Assembly (NCBI GenBank): GCA_029882355.1
Contig: JAOUKV010000018.1
Location: forward strand, 1-64,000
Direction of reading: 5' to 3'
Length of the DNA stretch: 64,000 nt
DNA from: Gammaproteobacteria bacterium
Lineage (GTDB): Bacteria > Pseudomonadota > Gammaproteobacteria > SZUA-229
The notes beneath the pieces were generated by a model. The model saw only the letters and a program-made list of their open reading frames with translations. It was not told where the DNA came from and did not search any database. Shown piece by piece: positions 16,127 through 25,140 of the stretch. The translations under genes and the position numbers were made by a program. How positions within the stretch are numbered: the first letter of the stretch is position 1; every line of letters begins with the position of its first letter.

Positions 16127-18586
16127 GTGGCTACTAATGTAAAAGGCAATTTTTTTGCCGATATGAAATTACCGGTGAAAATCGGTTTGGGTTTCGGAAC
16201 GATGGTTTTGCTACTTGTAGCAGCTATTGCGATCACAATTTATGAGGTTGATCAGATACAGGATCTGACTGATCAGGTGGTTGAAACTCGTGTACCAACG
16301 GCGCAGGCCAGTTCGGGTATGCTTATCGGCGTTCAGCAGTCGCTCGCGGCACTTCGTGGTTGGATGCTTCTGGATAATGCTAAATTTAAGGAAAATCGAG
16401 CCGCAGCCTGGAATGACTGGATTGATCCATCATTGAAGGAGATGGCTGAATTATCCAAAGAGTGGGACGATCAGGAGGATATTAAAAGTCTCGAAACCGC
16501 AAGAGCAAGTATAGAAAAATTCAGACAATATCAAAACGAAATTGAGGCAATTGCTAATACCCCGGATGAGCAGCCAGCGGTTAAAATTCTGCTAGAAGAA
16601 GCTGCGCCACGTGCGGCAATTCTCGTTGCCAACATTACCAAAATGATTGACCTTGAGGCGAGACAGGGTGCTGATGCCACGCGTAAATCGATTCTCTATA
16701 TGATGGCTGACGTTCGTGGTACTACCGGTCTGGGTCTGGCGGCGATTCGTGCGTATTTGCTTTCAGGTGATAAAAAGTTTGTTGCCGAATTTGACAAGTT
16801 GTGGGCAAAAAACACCAAACGATTTAAAGACCTTTCAGCTAATTACTCGAATCTGAGTTCAGCGCAGAAAGAGGCCTTTAATGAATTCAAGAAAACACGT
16901 GCAGAATTCGCACCGTTACCACCAAAGATGTTTGAAATCAGGGCGAGTAAAGAGTGGAACGTAGCCAACTACTGGCTGGGTACTAAAGCGGCGCCAGAGG
17001 CTGCAAAAATTGTTGCCGTCTTTGATGAAATAGCGAAGCATGAAGCAAAAGTAATGCTCGAAGATGGCCAAAAAGTAAGAGCTCTGGTGACTCAGTTGGA
17101 TAATCTGGAAATCAGTTTATTGGTTATCGGTATTGTTATTTCATTGGTATTGATTGTGATCTTTACGCGTGTTGTTGCAGGCCCAATTCTTGCAGTGTCG
17201 GCCGCGATTAGAGAGATTTCAGCTAACAAAGATTTGACTATTTCTGTACCAGTTGCGGGTAAAGATGAAATTGGTGAAATGTCATTGGCCTTTAATCAGA
17301 TGATTCAAGATATTCGAGAGGCATTCACCCTGGTGGTAAATATCGCGAATGATGTATCGGTAAACTCGGTAGACATGAATAAACGAGCCTCTGCTAATAA
17401 AGAGCGTTCACAAGGCGAGCTGAAACGTGCGCAGATGTCTGAGAAGGTAATCACCGAGATGGGTGGTACAGCGGCTGAAGTATCAACTGCCTCTGCTGAG
17501 CAGCAGGTGTCTGCAAAAGAAGCCGGTAGAACTATGGCGCAAATGCAGGCGCAAATGAATGAAGTGGCGGCTTCTGCGGATGAGCAGAGTAAAGAGGTTG
17601 TCACAACCATGCAACGTATTTCTGAGATGGGTGAAACCGGTGCGAAGGTGGTAGCGACCTCTCAGGAACAGGGCAAGATGGTTGGTAGGGTAACAGCCTC
17701 TGTGGATGAAATGACAGCGGCGGTTGCGGATATGCATAAGGCGGTAAGCAAAGCAACGGACTTTGGCGAGGCCTCACTCAGCGCGGCAAAAGAAGGTAGT
17801 TTATCGGTAGAAGCGACAGTGGAAGGTATGAAGGCGATTTCTGAATCATCCGAACAGATTTCTGAAATCATCGGCGTAATTACCGAAATTGCGGAACAAA
17901 CCAACTTGCTGGCTTTGAATGCGGCTATTGAGGCTGCTCGAGCTGGTACACATGGTAAGGGTTTCGCGGTGGTTGCGGATGAGGTTGGTAAGCTTGCGCA
18001 ACGTTCATCAGAAGCGGCAAAAGAAATTACTCAGTTGATTAAAGATTCGGCGCAACGAGTAGAAGAAGGAAGTCGATTGACAGAGCAGTCGCAGGCATCG
18101 TTGGCCAAGATTGATGAAGGTGGTAACGCTAATATGGAAGCGATCCAGCAGATTGGTCAAACCGCTGGAACACTGACCGAAAGTAGTCGCGTTGTTCAAA
18201 GTATGATGTCTGAACTGAATACTCTAGCTCAACAGATTGGTGATATGGCGGGTGAGCAGGGTGAACGTCGTAAAGGTGCTGAGGATGCATTGACTAAACT
18301 GCAAAGAATGTCCAACGAAATTAACACTTTGGTAAATCAGGCGGACAAAGGTGGTAACGTGGTTGGCGAGCAGATGATGGGTATTGTAAAACGTACCAAC
18401 GTCATGACTGAAATGACAGAGACACAGAAAGCTCGTTCTCAGGCAATCATGAAAATTGCGCAAGAATCTGCGGGCTCAGCGATGCAAACTGCTGAGGGTG
18501 CTGCAGCGGTTGTGAAAATTACTGAAGATCTTCAGGATAAAGCGGAACAACTTACTAAAGAAGCGCAACAGTTCAAACTCACTTAA
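16127..18586 (+). CDS. Methyl-accepting chemotaxis protein with long helical sensor domain
   Basis: Transmembrane receptor of about 819 residues. In order: TM1 at about 20-40, an all-helical periplasmic sensor of about 290 residues resembling the HBM class, TM2 near 333-352, HAMP to about 405, and a long coiled signalling domain. The kinase-control tip [18 protein letters not shown] near 610 is well conserved, but the usual Glu after AG is Thr (AGTHGKGF). A methylation-site-like [10 protein letters not shown] is near 455, while no CheR lies in the locus and the C-terminus (QQFKLT) lacks a CheR-binding pentapeptide. The GTG at 16127 is chosen because AAGGGGG lies nine bases before it. That Shine-Dalgarno directly abuts the ATG at 16118 and poorly supports the TTG at 16106. 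Confidence 0.93.
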   Translation: MATNVKGNFFADMKLPVKIGLGFGTMVLLLVAAIAITIYEVDQIQDLTDQVVETRVPTAQASSGMLIGVQQSLAALRGWMLLDNAKFKENRAAAWNDWIDPSLKEMAELSKEWDDQEDIKSLETARASIEKFRQYQNEIEAIANTPDEQPAVKILLEEAAPRAAILVANITKMIDLEARQGADATRKSILYMMADVRGTTGLGLAAIRAYLLSGDKKFVAEFDKLWAKNTKRFKDLSANYSNLSSAQKEAFNEFKKTRAEFAPLPPKMFEIRASKEWNVANYWLGTKAAPEAAKIVAVFDEIAKHEAKVMLEDGQKVRALVTQLDNLEISLLVIGIVISLVLIVIFTRVVAGPILAVSAAIREISANKDLTISVPVAGKDEIGEMSLAFNQMIQDIREAFTLVVNIANDVSVNSVDMNKRASANKERSQGELKRAQMSEKVITEMGGTAAEVSTASAEQQVSAKEAGRTMAQMQAQMNEVAASADEQSKEVVTTMQRISEMGETGAKVVATSQEQGKMVGRVTASVDEMTAAVADMHKAVSKATDFGEASLSAAKEGSLSVEATVEGMKAISESSEQISEIIGVITEIAEQTNLLALNAAIEAARAGTHGKGFAVVADEVGKLAQRSSEAAKEITQLIKDSAQRVEEGSRLTEQSQASLAKIDEGGNANMEAIQQIGQTAGTLTESSRVVQSMMSELNTLAQQIGDMAGEQGERRKGAEDALTKLQRMSNEINTLVNQADKGGNVVGEQMMGIVKRTNVMTEMTETQKARSQAIMKIAQESAGSAMQTAEGAAAVVKITEDLQDKAEQLTKEAQQFKLT

Positions 18587-18600
18587 TCGAATATTAATGT

Positions 18601-18621
18601 CCGGTACACGTAATGTGCCGG
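18601..18621 (+). other. Hairpin after the MCP gene
   Basis: CCGG pairs with CCGG and CAC with GTG around a small bulge and the loop GTAAT, just after the stop codon and not followed by a T-run. It may protect the MCP message end or partly reduce read-through. Confidence 0.35.
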
Positions 18622-18666
18622 ATGTTGATTGATTTTGAATTGTCTGGTTAATTTGGGGGATATGAC

Positions 18667-19185
18667 ATGGTTGATGTATTTACATCAGAAGAACAAGAAG
18701 ATCTTGAAAACGAAGGCATCATGCAGCTGGTCGGTTTTGAGGTGGGTAAAGAAATATTTGGTGTAGATATTTTGATGGTTCGTGAAATCATTAGATCTGC
18801 ACCTATAACACCGGTACCCAATTCACCGGAGTTTGTCGAAGGCGTGATTAATCTACGCGGTGATATCATTCCGGTCATTGATTTACGCAAAAGACTTAAT
18901 CTCTTTACCGAAGAGATGCAGAAAAAAAACTGGATACTTATCCTTGATATTGAAGGCAGTGTTACAGGTTTTGTTGTAGATATGGTTGATGAAGTGTTAA
19001 AAATTGATGAGAAGACTATCGAGCCAGCGCCAGAGATTGTACTTGCTGGTCTTGAAAGTCAATACATACGTGGTGTGGTCGAAGTGGCCGGTAAGCGTTT
19101 AATGATTCTGCTTAATTTTGACAGTATTTTACTGGCAAATGAAATTAAACAGTTAAAAGAAAGCAAGACGGCAAAAGCATCATAA
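18667..19185 (+). CDS. cheW: CheW-type coupling protein
   Basis: Adaptor that joins receptor tips to CheA, 172 residues, soluble. The SH3-like beta fold is recognisable from LVGFEVGKEIFGVDILMVREI near residue 20, then VEGVINLRGDIIPVIDLRKR and the closing RLMILLNFDSIL. The residue layout is ordinary, so it is probably functional. A clear GGGGGA Shine-Dalgarno precedes the ATG. Its place between MCP and CheY-like genes shows that it serves this array. Confidence 0.96.
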   Translation: MVDVFTSEEQEDLENEGIMQLVGFEVGKEIFGVDILMVREIIRSAPITPVPNSPEFVEGVINLRGDIIPVIDLRKRLNLFTEEMQKKNWILILDIEGSVTGFVVDMVDEVLKIDEKTIEPAPEIVLAGLESQYIRGVVEVAGKRLMILLNFDSILLANEIKQLKESKTAKAS

Positions 19186-19204
19186 TTACCATAGAGCATG
19201 GTAA
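19186..19204 (+). other. Hairpin immediately after cheW
   Basis: TTACCAT-AGAGC-ATGGTAA, a perfect 7-bp stem starting at the base after the cheW stop and followed by AAAAATT. Possible processing or attenuation element between cheW and the CheY-like gene. Confidence 0.4.
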
Positions 19205-19233
19205 AAAATTAAAGTGGAAAGGTGATCTGAGTT

Positions 19234-19593
19234 ATGCATAAACAGGTATTGATTGTTGATGATTCATCAATGATGCGAAAACTGATAACACGAACTCTGA
19301 CTTCAATAGAGTGTGATATTGTCGGCGAAGCCAGCAATGGTGTAGAGGCATTGGAGTTGTATAAGGAGTTAAAGCCTGACCTTGTTACCATGGATATAAC
19401 TATGCGTGGTATGGATGGTTTTACTGCGGCTCAGGGAATTTTGGAGTTTGATGATAAGGCAAAGATATTATTTTTGTCTAATCTTGATGATGATAAATAT
19501 CGAGAAATGGTCGTTGAAGTTGGTGGTGTTGGTATGGCCAAAAAACATCATTCCGATGAAATTGCAATGCTAATTAAAGCAATAGACGAATGA
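19234..19593 (+). CDS. CheY-like single-domain response regulator with altered switch residues
   Basis: Receiver domain only, 119 residues. The acidic pocket (VDDSSMMRK) and phospho-Asp (TMDITMRGMDG) are present, and Ser occupies the Thr/Ser switch position (LFLSNLDDD). Near the end, the usual aromatic-x-x-Lys-Pro stretch reads GVGMAKKHH, so the conserved Lys is kept but Pro is Lys and the aromatic switch residue appears to be Gly. It should still accept phosphate from CheA. Its output surface probably differs from flagellar CheY; it could be a phosphate sink or bind a non-flagellar target. Confidence 0.93.
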   Translation: MHKQVLIVDDSSMMRKLITRTLTSIECDIVGEASNGVEALELYKELKPDLVTMDITMRGMDGFTAAQGILEFDDKAKILFLSNLDDDKYREMVVEVGGVGMAKKHHSDEIAMLIKAIDE

Positions 19594-19674
19594 AAAGAAT
19601 GTTGTCTGTCATAATTGCATGTAAGGCGATGGGCGAATGTTTCGTAGCGGGTATGAACAAGGTAGGAATGAACG

Positions 19675-22600
19675 ATGAGTGACGTAGATATAAGTTTGCT
19701 TCCTGATTATTTGGTAGAGGCAGCCGAGCATCTTGAAGAGATGGAGTCACTGCTTCTTCAGTTGGCAGATGAACCCGAGAACGTCGAAGTATTGGATGAA
19801 ATATTTCGTCCAATACATAGCATAAAAGGCGCTGCACAGTTTATAGGTTTAGTGCACTCTTCACGCTTGGCGCATCGCTTAGAAGATTTGCTTGATTTAT
19901 TACGTAATGGCGAACGCCCATCTAGTCCAGCTGTTGTTGAGTTGTTAATTGCTGCTCGTGATTTAATTGTTACCCTGGCTGATGAGCTTGAAAATAATCA
20001 GGCCGAGATAAGCTCAGTCGATGACATGGTTGATCAGATCACGGCAGAAATTGAAGGTGAAGCAGTAACTGATAGTTCCAATGAATATGAAGAAATACCT
20101 GTTCAATCAGATTTACCTGTTAGTGCCGGTGGGTATGATGAAGAAAATGACCAGGAGTTATTTGGTATATTTTTAGAAAACCTTCGTGAGAAAATTGACG
20201 TAGTTCGTATTCAGCTAGCGGAACTTGAAGGTTCATCAGAAAAACCTGCGTTGCTTGAACGTTGTGCTGAAACTATTCAAGGTCTTCATTCAGCCGCTAA
20301 TTACATGGGTTATGAAGAACTCACCAACATATATAGTAACTGCCTGGAAGATATTGCCGCAGTACAGGAAGCATTAGCTACTGGTGAGGAAGTACCTTAT
20401 GACTTTATGGATGGTTATCTAAGAGAATTAACTGAGCTTTTCCCTCAGCTGGGGCAGGTAGATTCTGCTGCAATAAACGCAGGTAGCAGCCAGTCTGCAG
20501 AGATTGAAAGTGAAACCCAGGAAGAAGATAGTGATCTAGATGTCACTATGCTACCAGATTATTTGGTAGAGGCTGCGGATCATCTTGAAGAGATGGAAAC
20601 GTTGCTACTTAAATTGGCTGATGAGCCAGAGAATATTGAAGTGCTGGATGAAATATTTCGTCCAATACATAGTATAAAAGGTGCGGCACAGTTCATTGGT
20701 CTTAATCGATCTTCACGGCTGGCACACCGACTAGAAGATTTACTTGATTTACTGCGTAAAGGTGAGCGACCCTCTAGCCCGGCAGTAGTCGAGCTACTTA
20801 TTGCGGCACGTGATTTAATAGTTACACTCGCAGATGAATTAGAAAATTCCCAGAAAGAAATGTCATCAGTCGATGATATGGTTGCTCAAATAACAGCCGA
20901 GATTGAAGGTGGTGTTACTGCTGCTAGCGCTGCTGCGCCCAAAGATATAACGGTTGAAACTGATGTATCTAATAGTGCTGGTTACAATGAAGAAAATGAT
21001 CAGGAATTGTTTTCTATATTTATTGAGAACCTGCGTGAGAAAATTGATTTAGTTCGCATTCAGGTAGCAGAGCTTGAAAATTCTCCTGATAAAATAGCGT
21101 TACTTGAACGCTGCGCTGAGACTATTCAATCGCTTTATTCAGCGGCAAATTATATGGGCTACGAAGAGCTTACCCGTATATATAGTAACTGTCTTGAAGA
21201 TATTAGCGTTGTTCAAGATGCCCTGGCCAAAAATGAAGAAATACCATATGACTTTATGGATGGTTACCTGTTAGAAATAGCAGGGCTTTTCCCTCAGTTA
21301 GCACAAACCTTATCTGGAACTGAAACCGTTAAGGCTAGTGAAGAAAAAACACCAGAAGAAGCGCTTGCTGAAAAGCTAAGTAATGCGCTTGATAATGCTG
21401 CATCCGATTCAGAAGAAGTCGAGTATGAGTTGTTACATGGTGTATTTGAGGAAATGATTTCTGATAGGACAGAGGAGCCAGTTGAGGATGAGATCGCTAA
21501 GATATCAACTAGTAAGCAAAAACCGAGTACTAAAGCAGAAGTTGAATCAACAGTAAATAAACCTGATGATGCTAAAGTTAAACCTGCTCAGAAAAAATCA
21601 AAAATCACTAAAAAAGCACCGCCTTCAAAAACTGATGAAGAAGATAATCTGCTTAAAAGTCCAAATGATAGACGTGCAGCTGATCGCAGAAATAGCGAGA
21701 CTTCTGTTATTAAGAAAAGCGTCCGTGTTGAAGCAGAAAAAATTGATTCGCTTATCAACCAGGTGGGCGAGCTTGTGGTAGACAGGGCGTACTTCTTTCA
21801 GTTGTTTGATGATATGCGCGGTTTACAGCAGCATTTAAAAGATGATATCGGTTTAGATCAGAAAGAAATGAAGCAGATAAGAGCTTTTACTTATCGAATG
21901 AGTGAGGCAATTGCATCATTGAGTCGTACTTCAAATGAGCTTCAGGAAGGTGTGATGAAGGTGCGTATGTTGCCCATCTCGCAGCTGTTTAATCGATATC
22001 CAAGATTAGTCCATGATTTGACTCGCAACAATAACAAAAAAGTTAATTTGAAGGTTGAGGGTGAAGACACTGAGCTAGACAAGATGGTGGTGGAGAAATT
22101 GTCTGATCCACTTATTCATGTAATTAGAAATGCGGTAGATCATGGTATTGAAGGTGGTAGTGATCGCGCTGATTCTGGTAAAGCTGAAACCGCAACGCTT
22201 TTCTTAAAGGCTTATCACGAAAGTAATCAGGTTGTTGTAGAGGTTACCGATGATGGTCGTGGTATTGACCCTGCCACGATCAAAGCCAAGGCCGTAGAAA
22301 AAGGTATCGTTTCTAAACATGAAGCTAACCGAATGACGTCTCAGGAAGTTGTTCGATTAATCACTGCGCCCGGTTTTTCTACAGCAGAAAAGATAACAGA
22401 TACCTCTGGCCGTGGTGTTGGTATGGATGTGGTTAGAAAAAATATCGAAAAACTTAATGGTACTCTAGATATTGATTCTGTCCCTGGTAAAGGTACAACT
22501 ATACGCTTGAAGATCCCTTTGACCCTGGCCATCATACCTGCTCATCTGGTTCGTGTTAGCGGAAATATGTATACCATCCCATTAGCCAATATTGAAGAAA

Positions 22601-23007
22601 CGCTAAGAATAGATCCAAAAGATTCAACCATTATTGAAGGCACTGAAGTTATCTATTTAAGAGGGAAAACACTGCCTATTATTCATCTTTCAACTTTATT
22701 TGCCACGCGCAAAATTACTTCAGTGAAAGAAAACTTCTTTGTCGTTGTTGTTAATACCGGTACTCAGAAATTAGGTCTGGTTGTTGATGAATTATTAGGG
22801 CAGGAAGAGGTGGTAATTAAACCACTGGTGGATTATCTTCGAGATAAGAGTGGTTTTTCTGGTGCGACGATTATTGGTGACGGCAGTATCTCACTTATTC
22901 TTGATATTTATGAGATTGCACAGATGACATCAAGCCAGCAAATTAAGCGCCAGCACGCACTGGTTAATGCCAGGAAGGCAGCTAGTGCAGAACGGGTCAA
23001 TAATTAA
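19675..23007 (+). CDS. cheA: CheA-type histidine kinase with duplicated Hpt region
   Basis: Cytoplasmic chemosensory kinase of 1110 residues, much longer than E. coli CheA (654). Order: Hpt1 with phospho-His48 (PIHSIKGAAQFIG), an Hpt-like domain with Gln202 at the His position, Hpt2 with His332, a second Hpt-like domain with Gln485, a charged linker (about 545-680), the dimerisation helices from about 683, and the ATPase domain. The ATPase domain carries the N-box HVIRNAVDHGIE at 815, DDGRGID near 859 and GRGVGMD near 912. A CheW-like domain runs from 955 to the end. Residues 3-260 and 287-545 are repeats of each other. There is no C-terminal receiver. All kinase motifs are intact. It should phosphorylate the four receiver proteins of the locus. 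Confidence 0.96.
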   Translation: MSDVDISLLPDYLVEAAEHLEEMESLLLQLADEPENVEVLDEIFRPIHSIKGAAQFIGLVHSSRLAHRLEDLLDLLRNGERPSSPAVVELLIAARDLIVTLADELENNQAEISSVDDMVDQITAEIEGEAVTDSSNEYEEIPVQSDLPVSAGGYDEENDQELFGIFLENLREKIDVVRIQLAELEGSSEKPALLERCAETIQGLHSAANYMGYEELTNIYSNCLEDIAAVQEALATGEEVPYDFMDGYLRELTELFPQLGQVDSAAINAGSSQSAEIESETQEEDSDLDVTMLPDYLVEAADHLEEMETLLLKLADEPENIEVLDEIFRPIHSIKGAAQFIGLNRSSRLAHRLEDLLDLLRKGERPSSPAVVELLIAARDLIVTLADELENSQKEMSSVDDMVAQITAEIEGGVTAASAAAPKDITVETDVSNSAGYNEENDQELFSIFIENLREKIDLVRIQVAELENSPDKIALLERCAETIQSLYSAANYMGYEELTRIYSNCLEDISVVQDALAKNEEIPYDFMDGYLLEIAGLFPQLAQTLSGTETVKASEEKTPEEALAEKLSNALDNAASDSEEVEYELLHGVFEEMISDRTEEPVEDEIAKISTSKQKPSTKAEVESTVNKPDDAKVKPAQKKSKITKKAPPSKTDEEDNLLKSPNDRRAADRRNSETSVIKKSVRVEAEKIDSLINQVGELVVDRAYFFQLFDDMRGLQQHLKDDIGLDQKEMKQIRAFTYRMSEAIASLSRTSNELQEGVMKVRMLPISQLFNRYPRLVHDLTRNNNKKVNLKVEGEDTELDKMVVEKLSDPLIHVIRNAVDHGIEGGSDRADSGKAETATLFLKAYHESNQVVVEVTDDGRGIDPATIKAKAVEKGIVSKHEANRMTSQEVVRLITAPGFSTAEKITDTSGRGVGMDVVRKNIEKLNGTLDIDSVPGKGTTIRLKIPLTLAIIPAHLVRVSGNMYTIPLANIEETLRIDPKDSTIIEGTEVIYLRGKTLPIIHLSTLFATRKITSVKENFFVVVVNTGTQKLGLVVDELLGQEEVVIKPLVDYLRDKSGFSGATIIGDGSISLILDIYEIAQMTSSQQIKRQHALVNARKAASAERVNN
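19681..21306 (+). repeat. Internal duplication in cheA (two copies of about 775 bases)
   Basis: Copy 1 runs from about 19681 to 20455 and copy 2 from about 20533 to 21306. Each encodes one true Hpt and one Hpt-like domain. The proteins agree over long stretches (for example LLIAARDLIVTLADELEN in both), while codons differ often, so the duplication is old and under selection. Confidence 0.85.
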
Positions 23008-23083
23008 CCATGTTGGCCTGTGTCCAGAAATTAACTTATGACAGTGGTAATAAATCATCAGTTTTAGCTAATGAGGAATAATT

Positions 23084-24127
23084 GTGGGAGATAAGATAAA
23101 AGTTCTGATTGTTGATGATGCCACTTTTATGGTTAAGGCCATACGTGAAATATTAGAATCAGATGCTGAGATAGAAGTTGTTGGAAGTGCCAAGAATGGT
23201 CTTGAAGCGCTTAAGCTGATAAAAGAACTTAGACCGGATGTGATTACCTTAGACGTTGATATGCCTGTCATGGATGGACTTAAGACGGTTCGTCATATCA
23301 TGATCGAATCACCCGTTCCTGTAGTGATGTTGAGCTCACTGTCTGAGCATGGTGATATTACTTTTGAAGCAATACGTTTGGGTGTGGTTGATTTTTTACC
23401 CAAACCATCGGGTGCCATATCGCAAGATATTCATGATGTTAGGCAACAGATAATTGATCGAGTAAAAATTGCTGCCTCGGTGACTATGAAAAATATTCAT
23501 CGAGTAAAATTAAATGGTTCGAGTGAACAAAGCGAGCTTACTGAGCGTTATGGTTACCAGGAAATGGACTATATTGTCACTATTGGTACAACCTTAGGTG
23601 GTCCCAATACGGTTATTAACTTAATGACTATGCTGCCATCAGTGCTGCCAGTTACTATAGTTGTAATTCAAGAAATCGCACCAAAAATATTGCCTTCATT
23701 TGCCAAGCAATTTGCAGAGCAAACGTCCTGGCGTGTAGAAGCAGGTGAGGCTGGTAAGGAACTAGAGCAGGGTGTTTGTTATATTTGCTCTAACGAAACA
23801 CCGCTACATGTTGAACGAGATGCTCAAAACAAAATTACCTTGCTAACCCAGGCTGGTGATGAGCAGCCTTTGAATGCTCTTTTTACATCTGCATCTGACA
23901 TCTTTGGTGCTAATACAATAGGTGTTTTATTGACCGGTATTGGTAATGATGGTACAGATGGTTTTGCAGCAATAAGAAGCAATGCTGGTGTAACTATCGC
24001 TCAGAGTACGGATACTTGTGTTTACCCTAATTTGACACAATGTGCGATTGAGCATGGAAATGTCGATTATATTGTTGATGCAGATGAGCTGGCAAAAAAA
24101 ATAATGTCAGTGGTCGAAGTTGATTAA
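23084..24127 (+). CDS. CheB-like receiver-methylesterase protein with dead catalytic site (2)
   Basis: Second CheB-like protein, 347 residues. The receiver is intact (VDDATFMVKA, LDVDMPVMDG, MLSS, FLPKPSG). In the esterase-like domain the GASTGG motif reads GTTLGG, putting Thr170 in place of the nucleophilic Ser. The QHM histidine aligns with Glu197 (IQEIAPK). Asp289 in GIGNDGTDG is kept. Thr cannot be excluded as a nucleophile, but loss of the His makes normal esterase activity unlikely. It is clearly diverged from the first copy, so this is not a recent duplicate. GTG start with GAGGAA eight bases upstream. It follows cheA by 76 bases. Confidence 0.88.
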   Translation: MGDKIKVLIVDDATFMVKAIREILESDAEIEVVGSAKNGLEALKLIKELRPDVITLDVDMPVMDGLKTVRHIMIESPVPVVMLSSLSEHGDITFEAIRLGVVDFLPKPSGAISQDIHDVRQQIIDRVKIAASVTMKNIHRVKLNGSSEQSELTERYGYQEMDYIVTIGTTLGGPNTVINLMTMLPSVLPVTIVVIQEIAPKILPSFAKQFAEQTSWRVEAGEAGKELEQGVCYICSNETPLHVERDAQNKITLLTQAGDEQPLNALFTSASDIFGANTIGVLLTGIGNDGTDGFAAIRSNAGVTIAQSTDTCVYPNLTQCAIEHGNVDYIVDADELAKKIMSVVEVD

Positions 24128-24192
24128 TGGTTGTCATAGAGCTAGACCTGATCACTGTGGCCTATGATTCAAATATGATTGAGATATAATTG

Positions 24193-25134
24193 ATGTTTAT
24201 CAGTTGTGACAAATGTAATACAAAATACAAAGTCGATGAAAGTGTCTTCAAAAAACCTAGCTTACGAGTAAAGTGCTCTAAGTGTCAGCATGTTTTTACT
24301 GCTTACAAAACACCGCCACCGCTCGATGATACTCCATTTGTACTAGAGGATTCTGGTGCAGTTATAAAAACACAGGCGCCAGCACCTGAATGTAAAATTA
24401 TCTGCGTATGTAATCAGAAAGGCGGTGTTGCTAAGACCTCTACCTGTTTAAACTTGGCGAGCGCTTTGTCTGCCAAAGGTAAACGAGTGCTGTTAATAGA
24501 TTTTGATGTGCAGGCTAACCTTTCTTTATTATTACGTTGTAAAAATAAAAAGTCATTTTTTGAAGTCATGGACACTGATGATGGTGATTTAACCAAAGCT
24601 ATTGTCAAAACTAAACATGGCATATGGCTGTTACCCTCTAACAGTAGAATGGCATTAGCTTCTAAAAAATACCTCAATCAGGAAAATTTTGAATATTTAC
24701 TAAGGGAAAAGTTGGCAAGAATAAAAAAGGTCTTTGATTACATCATTATTGATACACCTCCCTCTGGCGACTTTTATACTCTTAATGCGTTGTTAGCTTC
24801 TGATCTAGCTATTATTCCGACGCAGTGTGATTATCTGTCTATGAATGGTGTTGCGCATATAGTTAATATGATCAATGTAATTAAAAACAAAACAAATCAT
24901 AAACTTGATTACAGAGGGCTGGCAACACTATATACTCCAACAAATACTGTGGAAAATGTGATTTACAAGAAGTTAAAAACACAGCTTGCTGGGAAAATGT
25001 TTGATACCGTGATTAACAGGGACAGTAGTCTTCAGGAGTCACACATTGCGAGATTACCCGTGATCGAATATGACGAGAATAGTCAGGCGGGCAAGCAGTA
25101 TCTGGAGTTGTCAGACGAGTTACTAGGGATTTAA
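24193..25134 (+). CDS. ParA/MinD-type ATPase with N-terminal MJ0042 zinc ribbon
   Basis: Protein of 313 residues. Residues 1-37 form a zinc ribbon of the MJ0042 type (CDKCNTKYKV....KCSKCQHVF). From about 70 a ParA ATPase follows: deviant Walker A NQKGGVAKTST, switch I IDFDVQANLS, and Walker B IIIDTPPSGD. ParA homologues such as ParC of Vibrio and PpfA of Rhodobacter place chemosensory arrays in the cell. The location right after the chemosensory genes suggests the same job here, but a link to the transporter that follows by six bases is also possible. No ParB partner is encoded nearby. Confidence 0.9.
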   Translation: MFISCDKCNTKYKVDESVFKKPSLRVKCSKCQHVFTAYKTPPPLDDTPFVLEDSGAVIKTQAPAPECKIICVCNQKGGVAKTSTCLNLASALSAKGKRVLLIDFDVQANLSLLLRCKNKKSFFEVMDTDDGDLTKAIVKTKHGIWLLPSNSRMALASKKYLNQENFEYLLREKLARIKKVFDYIIIDTPPSGDFYTLNALLASDLAIIPTQCDYLSMNGVAHIVNMINVIKNKTNHKLDYRGLATLYTPTNTVENVIYKKLKTQLAGKMFDTVINRDSSLQESHIARLPVIEYDENSQAGKQYLELSDELLGI

Positions 25135-25140
25135 TTAAAT

